This document shows positions 59,486 to 64,000 of a stretch of 64,000 nucleotides of DNA, in pieces (the first letter of the stretch is position 1; each line of letters begins with the position of its first letter). Under the pieces are notes generated by a model. That model was given only the letters and a program-made list of their open reading frames with translations. It had not been told where the DNA came from and did not search any database. Origin of the DNA: Streptomyces rugosispiralis (lineage in GTDB: Bacteria; Actinomycetota; Actinomycetes; Streptomycetales; Streptomycetaceae). The DNA lies in the NCBI RefSeq assembly GCF_024505145.1, contig NZ_JANIAA010000039.1:1-64000 (forward strand), in the 5' to 3' direction. A program made the translations under genes and the position numbers.

Positions 59486-60421
59486 ATGACTCTGTCTCTC
59501 CATCAATCAGCAGGTGGTGCACCTACGGGTGCATTGCGGACTGCATCTTTCCGGAAGCGCGTGGGCGCATATGTGCTGTGCGGTCCGTTCTTGCTGTTCC
59601 TGGGGGTGTTCTCGGTACTTCCGGCAGCATCGACGGTGGTGCTGGCCCTGCTCGACTGGCCGCTGGCCGGCGGCAACGCCCGGTTCACCGGCCTCGACTC
59701 CTTCCGTCGGGTGCTGGGCAGTGAGGAACTGCGCCAAGCTCTTGTCAATACTCTGCTGTATTCGCTCTTCACCGTGCCGGCCGTCACGGTGCTCGGTCTT
59801 CTGATCGCCCTCACCATTCACAGTGTGCGGCGTGGAAAGGTTTTCTGGCGGACGGTGTACTTTCTGCCGTTCGCCAGCACCCTCGCGGCGATGAGCATCG
59901 TCTGGAAGTGGATGTTCTACCCGGAACGAGGGCTGATCGACTCCACGGTGGGCCAGTTGTTCGGAGTGACGAACTGGTTGAGCGACAGTTCGCTCGCGCT
60001 CCCGGCGGTTGCTCTCGTGGGAGTGTGGCACCAGCTCGGATACGCGGTCGTACTGTTTCTTTCGGGGCTGGCCAACGTGCCCACCGCGCATCTGGAGGCG
60101 GCCCGTCTCGACGGCGCGAACGCCTGGCATCGGTTCTGGCACGTCCAGTGGCCCGCTCTCGGGCCGACCACGGTGTTCGCCGTCGTCATCAGCACCATCA
60201 GCGCGCTGCGCGTCTACGACACCGTGGCGCTGATGACCGAGGGCGGCCCAGTCGGCAGTACCTCAACCCTGAGCTACGAACTCTACCGGCGAGGGGTTTT
60301 CTACCAGGACATCAGCGGAGGGGCCGTGATCAGCATCGTGCTGCTGGCCACCGTCATGCTGGTGACGCTGGTGCAGATGCGGTCATTCGGCCGACGACTG
60401 AGCGAGGCGGGCGCCCGATGA
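59486..60421 (+). CDS. Sugar ABC transporter permease (MalF type)
   Basis: 311 aa from ATG 59486; earlier in-frame codons lie inside the operator. Six helices (AYVLCGPFLLFLGVFSVLPA first) and the EAA loop HLEAARLDGANAWHRFWHVQ then WPALGP near residue 208. Stop overlaps the next start (ATGA). Part of a complete importer (two permeases, binding protein, ATPase). Confidence 0.92.
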   Translation: MTLSLHQSAGGAPTGALRTASFRKRVGAYVLCGPFLLFLGVFSVLPAASTVVLALLDWPLAGGNARFTGLDSFRRVLGSEELRQALVNTLLYSLFTVPAVTVLGLLIALTIHSVRRGKVFWRTVYFLPFASTLAAMSIVWKWMFYPERGLIDSTVGQLFGVTNWLSDSSLALPAVALVGVWHQLGYAVVLFLSGLANVPTAHLEAARLDGANAWHRFWHVQWPALGPTTVFAVVISTISALRVYDTVALMTEGGPVGSTSTLSYELYRRGVFYQDISGGAVISIVLLATVMLVTLVQMRSFGRRLSEAGAR

Positions 60422-61332
60422 CCACCGGCACACAATCGCACCATGCCACCGGCGTTCTGTCGCCGGGCCGAGCAGAGCCCCCGGACGCATCCGGTCGTGG
60501 CTGGGGAAGCGTCCTGCGGCGGGCTGCCGCCAGCGACATACCCCGGCACATATTGCTGGCCTTGGGCGCCATCGTCATGCTCGCGCCATTCGCCTGGATG
60601 GTGTTCAGCTCCTTCAAACCGGACGACGAGGTCTACAGCAGCAACCTCCTGCCGCGGCATCCGACCTTCGACGCCTACCAGCGCGTTTTCGACACGGTGC
60701 CGATGGGACGGTACTTCCTCAACAGCGTGGCAGTGACCGGGCTGATCTTCCTTGGCCAGGTGCTTCTCGCCGTCCCGGCCGCCTACGCGCTGGCACGGAT
60801 GCGGTTTCGCGGCAGCAAGTTGGCACTCGGGTTGGTTTTGTTCGCCACCATGCTGCCGATGCAGGTCGTCGCCGTACCCTTGTATTTGCTGTTCGCCAAG
60901 GCGGGCCTCCTGGACAATCGCCTGTCGATGATTTCACCTTTCCTCGCCAGCGCCTTCGGCGTGTTCCTGCTCCGCCAGTTCTTTCTAGGTATTCCGCAGA
61001 ACGTACTGGATGCCGCGCGGCTCGATGGAGCAAGTAACTGGACAACGGTGTGGCGAATCGTCCTGCCGATGGCCCGGCCGGCGCTCACCGCATTCGCGGT
61101 CTTCAGTATCGTCTCCCACTGGAACGACTACTTCTGGCCGAGCCTTGTCCTGTCGAGTGACAATGCGGCAACCGTGCCCTACGGTATTTCGGCATTCGCC
61201 AACTCGGAAAGCAACGACTTTGCCGCCCAGATGGCCGCCGCCACGCTGGCGGTGCTTCCGCTCGTGGTGGGATTCCTGCTCGCCCAACGTCATTTCGTTC
61301 GCGGTCTCGTACTGTCGAACACCCCGGACTAA
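60418..61332 (+). CDS. Sugar ABC transporter permease (MalG type)
   Basis: 304 aa. Helices from ILLALGAIVMLAPFAWMVFS (about residue 44) on; the EAA loop is NVLDAARLDGASNWTTVWRI then VLPMARP near 200. It is coupled to the first permease by the ATGA overlap and followed after 37 bases by the binding-protein gene. Confidence 0.92.
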   Translation: MTTGTQSHHATGVLSPGRAEPPDASGRGWGSVLRRAAASDIPRHILLALGAIVMLAPFAWMVFSSFKPDDEVYSSNLLPRHPTFDAYQRVFDTVPMGRYFLNSVAVTGLIFLGQVLLAVPAAYALARMRFRGSKLALGLVLFATMLPMQVVAVPLYLLFAKAGLLDNRLSMISPFLASAFGVFLLRQFFLGIPQNVLDAARLDGASNWTTVWRIVLPMARPALTAFAVFSIVSHWNDYFWPSLVLSSDNAATVPYGISAFANSESNDFAAQMAAATLAVLPLVVGFLLAQRHFVRGLVLSNTPD

Positions 61333-61369
61333 GTATCCCATTCGGTTTTATTTTTCGAGGAGCAGAACC

Positions 61370-62653
61370 ATGCGTTGGAGAATTACCGCGGCACTGGCAT
61401 CCGTTGGCCTCCTGGCCGGGGTAACTTCCTGCGGCACATCGAACACCAAGGACGGCGCTGTCAGCGTCTATTACACGCAGGCCAGTCTCTACGCCGATCC
61501 GTTGAAAACTGCCATCAAGCCGCTGGAGAAAGAGTCGAACGCCCCTCGGGTGAACCTTGTCCTCGCGGGCAAGAACTACAACGACGTCCAGCAGCGGATC
61601 ATCCGCGAGGCAGGCACCGGTCGCCTGCCGGATGTGGCTCTGGTCGGGCTGAACAACCTGCGCGGTCTGGTCGACCTCGGCATCGCCCAGCCACTGGACA
61701 CCGCGATCGCCAAGGGCAGTCTGAACACCAAGAACATCGACCCGAAGTTCCTGAAGCTCACCCAGTACAACGGAAAGCAATACGGGATTCCATATGGCGT
61801 CGCGACGCGGATCCTCTACGCCAACGCGGATATGTTCAAGGCTGCCGGGCTTGATCCAACGCATCTGCCGACCACATGGAGTGAGCTGCGCAAGGACGCT
61901 AGGAAGCTGGCGGATCCGGCCAAGCATAAGTACGGCATCGTGATGGACTGGAACGGCGGCAGCAACATCGACTTCCAGCAGCAACTGGCAAGTGCCGGCG
62001 GCGCGATGCTCAACTCCGACGAAACCAGCGCCGCGTTCAACAGCTCCCAGGGCCGAGCGGTGGTCAACTACTGGCGCGGCCTGGTCAAGGACAAGGCCAT
62101 GCCGTTGCTCGCCCGTACGTCGGACACCAGCCCCAATGTCCAGGCGTTCATCAACGGCGACGCCGGCATGCTGATCCAGTCCAACGGAAACCTCGGCAAC
62201 ATCAACAAGAGCGCGAAGTTCACCGTCGCCACCGGACAGGTCCCCATCGAAGACGGCGGCACGCGCAGCGCACCCGCGTCCGGCGCGGCGATCGTCCTGC
62301 TCACCAAAGACCCTCACCGTCAGGCGGCCGCCCTCAAGAGCATTCAGCAACTGGTCAGTCCAACAGCGAGCACGGCACTGACCCTTGCGTCCGGCTACCT
62401 GCCCGTCAACTCCGCCGCCCTGAAGAGCCCGGAATTGAAGAAGTACTTCAGCGAGAAGCCCAACCGGCGGACACCGCTGGACGCCATCCCCCACCTGAAC
62501 CAGTGGCAGACCTACCCCGGCGGCCACGACGTCGAGGCCAACGACGCGATCGAGAAGAGCCTCCTCCAGGCACTGGGCGGCAGTGAATCCCCTGAGAAGG
62601 CGCTCACCGAGTCGCGGAACGCGGTCAACGAGATCCTGAAGAACCATGGCTGA
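61370..62653 (+). CDS. Sugar ABC transporter substrate-binding lipoprotein
   Basis: 427 aa; the ATG has CGAGGAGC upstream. Lipobox ending VTSC at residue 21. Family-1 pattern: AGKNYNDVQQRIIREAGTGR, PYGVATRILYANADMFKAAG then LDPTHLPTTWSELRKDA, and a late TYPGGHDVEANDAIEKSLLQ. Its end overlaps the ATPase gene by eight bases. The ligand is unknown; a sugar, sugar acid or glycerophosphodiester-like compound all fit the family. Confidence 0.92.
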   Translation: MRWRITAALASVGLLAGVTSCGTSNTKDGAVSVYYTQASLYADPLKTAIKPLEKESNAPRVNLVLAGKNYNDVQQRIIREAGTGRLPDVALVGLNNLRGLVDLGIAQPLDTAIAKGSLNTKNIDPKFLKLTQYNGKQYGIPYGVATRILYANADMFKAAGLDPTHLPTTWSELRKDARKLADPAKHKYGIVMDWNGGSNIDFQQQLASAGGAMLNSDETSAAFNSSQGRAVVNYWRGLVKDKAMPLLARTSDTSPNVQAFINGDAGMLIQSNGNLGNINKSAKFTVATGQVPIEDGGTRSAPASGAAIVLLTKDPHRQAAALKSIQQLVSPTASTALTLASGYLPVNSAALKSPELKKYFSEKPNRRTPLDAIPHLNQWQTYPGGHDVEANDAIEKSLLQALGGSESPEKALTESRNAVNEILKNHG

Positions 62654-63713
62654 AGGAATCGACTGCGTCGACGTGACCAAGACATTCGGGCCGACGGACC
62701 AGGCCCTGCGCCAAGTGACCGTGTCCTGCCAGGCCGGCGAAACACTGACCCTGGTCGGGCCCAGCGGCTGCGGCAAGACCACCCTGCTGCGCTGCATCGC
62801 CGGACTGGACAACCCCACCGGCGGAACGATCCGGATCAACGGCCGTGACATGACTCATGCCGACCCCCAGCGCCGGAGTACAGCCATGGTCTTCCAGAAC
62901 TACGCCCTGTACCCGGCCAAGACAGTCGCCGCCAACATCGAGTTCCCGCTGGTCATGAGCAAGGTGCCGCGAGGCGAGCGCACTGGGCGGGTCGCCGAGA
63001 TCGCGCGGCTGCTGCGGTTGACCTCGCATCTGGAGAAGAAACCGGCCCAGCTGTCCGGTGGGCAGAAACAGCGCGTCGGCATCGGGCGAGCGCTGATCCG
63101 CCGGCCGTCCGTGCTGCTGATGGACGAGCCGCTGTCGAACCTCGACGCCGCACTGCGGGTCGATATGCGCACCGAATTGCACGAGCTGTTCCAGAAGCTC
63201 GGCACCACGGTCGTCTACGTCACCCACGACCAGACCGAGGCACTCACACTTGGCGACCGGGTAGCCGTCCTGAACGAGGGACAACTGCAGCAACAGGCCA
63301 CTCCACGCGAGGTCTACGCCCGCCCGGCGAACAGGTTCACCGCTTCGTTTCTCGGAGCCATGAACCTTCTCGACGGCACCGTCCAGGACGGGTACTTCCG
63401 AACGCCCGACGGGTCGCCGATCGTCGAACTCCGGGCGCCGAAGGCCGCCACGACGGCGTGCATCGGCATCCGGCCCGAGGACCTTCGAGCGGCCGACACC
63501 TCGGCAAGCCACCCCCACGTCACTCTCACCGGCCGGGTCAGGCTCCTCGAACTGCTCGGCAGCGAGGAACTCGCCCACATCACTCTCGCCAGTGGCCACA
63601 AGCTCAAGGCCCGGCTGCCGGTGGGAACCGTCACATCAGGCACTGTGCACCTTTCCGTCGACACCGAACGCCTGCATCTGTTCGACGCCGAGGGCATACG
63701 GATCGACCTATAA
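62646..63713 (+). CDS. Sugar ABC transporter ATPase (MsmK/UgpC type)
   Basis: 355 aa. Walker A GPSGCGKTTLL near residue 39, Q-loop MVFQNYALYP, signature LSGGQKQRVGIGRAL near 137, Walker B VLLMDEPLSNLD and H-loop VTHDQTEALTLGDR. The C-terminal TOBE region is at about 245-350 (IGIRPEDLR). An operon-borne ATPase is unusual among Streptomyces sugar importers, most of which share MsiK; it makes this importer self-contained. Confidence 0.95.
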   Translation: MAEGIDCVDVTKTFGPTDQALRQVTVSCQAGETLTLVGPSGCGKTTLLRCIAGLDNPTGGTIRINGRDMTHADPQRRSTAMVFQNYALYPAKTVAANIEFPLVMSKVPRGERTGRVAEIARLLRLTSHLEKKPAQLSGGQKQRVGIGRALIRRPSVLLMDEPLSNLDAALRVDMRTELHELFQKLGTTVVYVTHDQTEALTLGDRVAVLNEGQLQQQATPREVYARPANRFTASFLGAMNLLDGTVQDGYFRTPDGSPIVELRAPKAATTACIGIRPEDLRAADTSASHPHVTLTGRVRLLELLGSEELAHITLASGHKLKARLPVGTVTSGTVHLSVDTERLHLFDAEGIRIDL

Positions 63714-63907
63714 GCAGCGTCGCGACGAGGAACGGTGGCAGCTGTACGGCCACCTGCGGCCGCCACCGGCCTTGGACCGCACCGGGTTCGCTGCGCTAGA
63801 CGCAGTGTCACCCCAGGCCAATAGGGGCCATGAGAAGAGGCCAGCCCGGTCGCGTGCCTCCCGCTGCGTTGCATCTGATCACCCAAAGCTTGAAAGGCAA
63901 CCGAAAG
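63714..63907. other. Intergenic region
   Basis: About 195 bases; the short frame RRDEERWQLYGHLRPPPALD is not recognised. No clear terminator seen after the ATPase gene. Confidence 0.3.
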
Positions 63908-64000
63908 ATGTCAATGCTCCTGACGGGCGCGCCGGGCGACGAATGGGTGGACGGTGAGTCCCTTGAGTGGAGCGAGGGGCTACCGGTCCTGACCTATCTG
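63908..64000 (+). CDS. Start of a hydrolase-like gene, cut by the right edge
   Basis: ATG 63908 opens 31 codons to the edge: MSMLLTGAPGDEWVDGESLE then WSEGLPVLTYL. The last 16 residues match ESLEHSEGLPLLTYL of the broken gene at 48309, so this is a related and so far unbroken copy. AAAGG lies 15 bases upstream; ATG 63914 is an alternative start. Confidence 0.6.
   Translation, partial: MSMLLTGAPGDEWVDGESLEWSEGLPVLTYL

Noticed and set aside
1..64000. tRNA or rRNA genes
   Set aside because: No stretch with a T-loop consensus and cloverleaf spacing, and no rRNA-like conserved sequence, was noticed on reading both strands by eye.

Overview
The window is very GC-rich and its third codon positions are almost all G or C. 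It carries a tap–tpg pair (telomere-associated protein and terminal protein), so it most likely comes from an arm of a linear Streptomyces chromosome, or possibly a large linear plasmid. I cannot name the species. No rRNA, tRNA or CRISPR array was recognised. The content is accessory: small operons each with its own regulator, catabolic and secreted-enzyme loci, and an unusual number of gene relics and frame breaks.

Layout. 0–2 kb is the edge of a probable non-ribosomal peptide cluster (unknown protein, cupin-fold protein, MbtH-like protein). 2–4.2 kb holds a secreted RTX-type calcium-binding protein and a CadD-type cation transporter. 4.5–7.4 kb is tap–tpg. 7.4–9.9 kb has a flavin-dependent oxidoreductase and a phosphotransferase-like gene framed by three clusters of a 20-bp repeat. 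10–18 kb contains a broken lactonase, a DUF2461 protein, a coiled-coil DNA-binding-like protein, an FtsX relic and a SWIM-zinc-finger/DUF6493 operon. 18–30.5 kb has dehydrogenase and TetR relics, an ECF41 sigma factor with its NADH-dehydrogenase-like partner, a TetR-controlled MFS/hydrolase operon, a split TipA-type regulator and a LysR/alcohol-dehydrogenase pair.

31–45 kb is a polysaccharide-use locus: secreted GH43 and SGNH-CBM enzymes, a sugar ABC importer without its own ATPase, a debranching-type glycosidase, a LacI regulator, a six-hairpin glycosidase and a secreted phospholipase C. Three copies of a TTTGAGCGCTCAAA-type palindrome lie at the promoters and tie the sugar genes to the LacI protein.

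45–50 kb contains a C-P lyase (phnJ) relic, an amidohydrolase/RpiR pair, a shattered alpha/beta-hydrolase gene with an expanded minisatellite (an apparently fresh copy starts at the right edge) and an amber-interrupted helix-turn-helix gene. 50–52 kb is an epoxide hydrolase/TetR pair with a 43-bp palindrome. 52–63.7 kb is a catabolic island: a minus-strand operon (phosphonatase-like HAD, gamma-glutamyltransferase, ACMSD-like amidohydrolase, RraA aldolase, SGNH hydrolase) opposite a MocR-type aminotransferase, an HpcH aldolase and a complete sugar-type ABC importer. Its substrate is unknown and it is the best candidate here for an undescribed pathway.

Two cautions apply. Many relics are short and were identified from remembered family signatures only. 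Several frame breaks are single-base changes in short G/C runs, so sequencing error must be excluded before calling them all pseudogenes.
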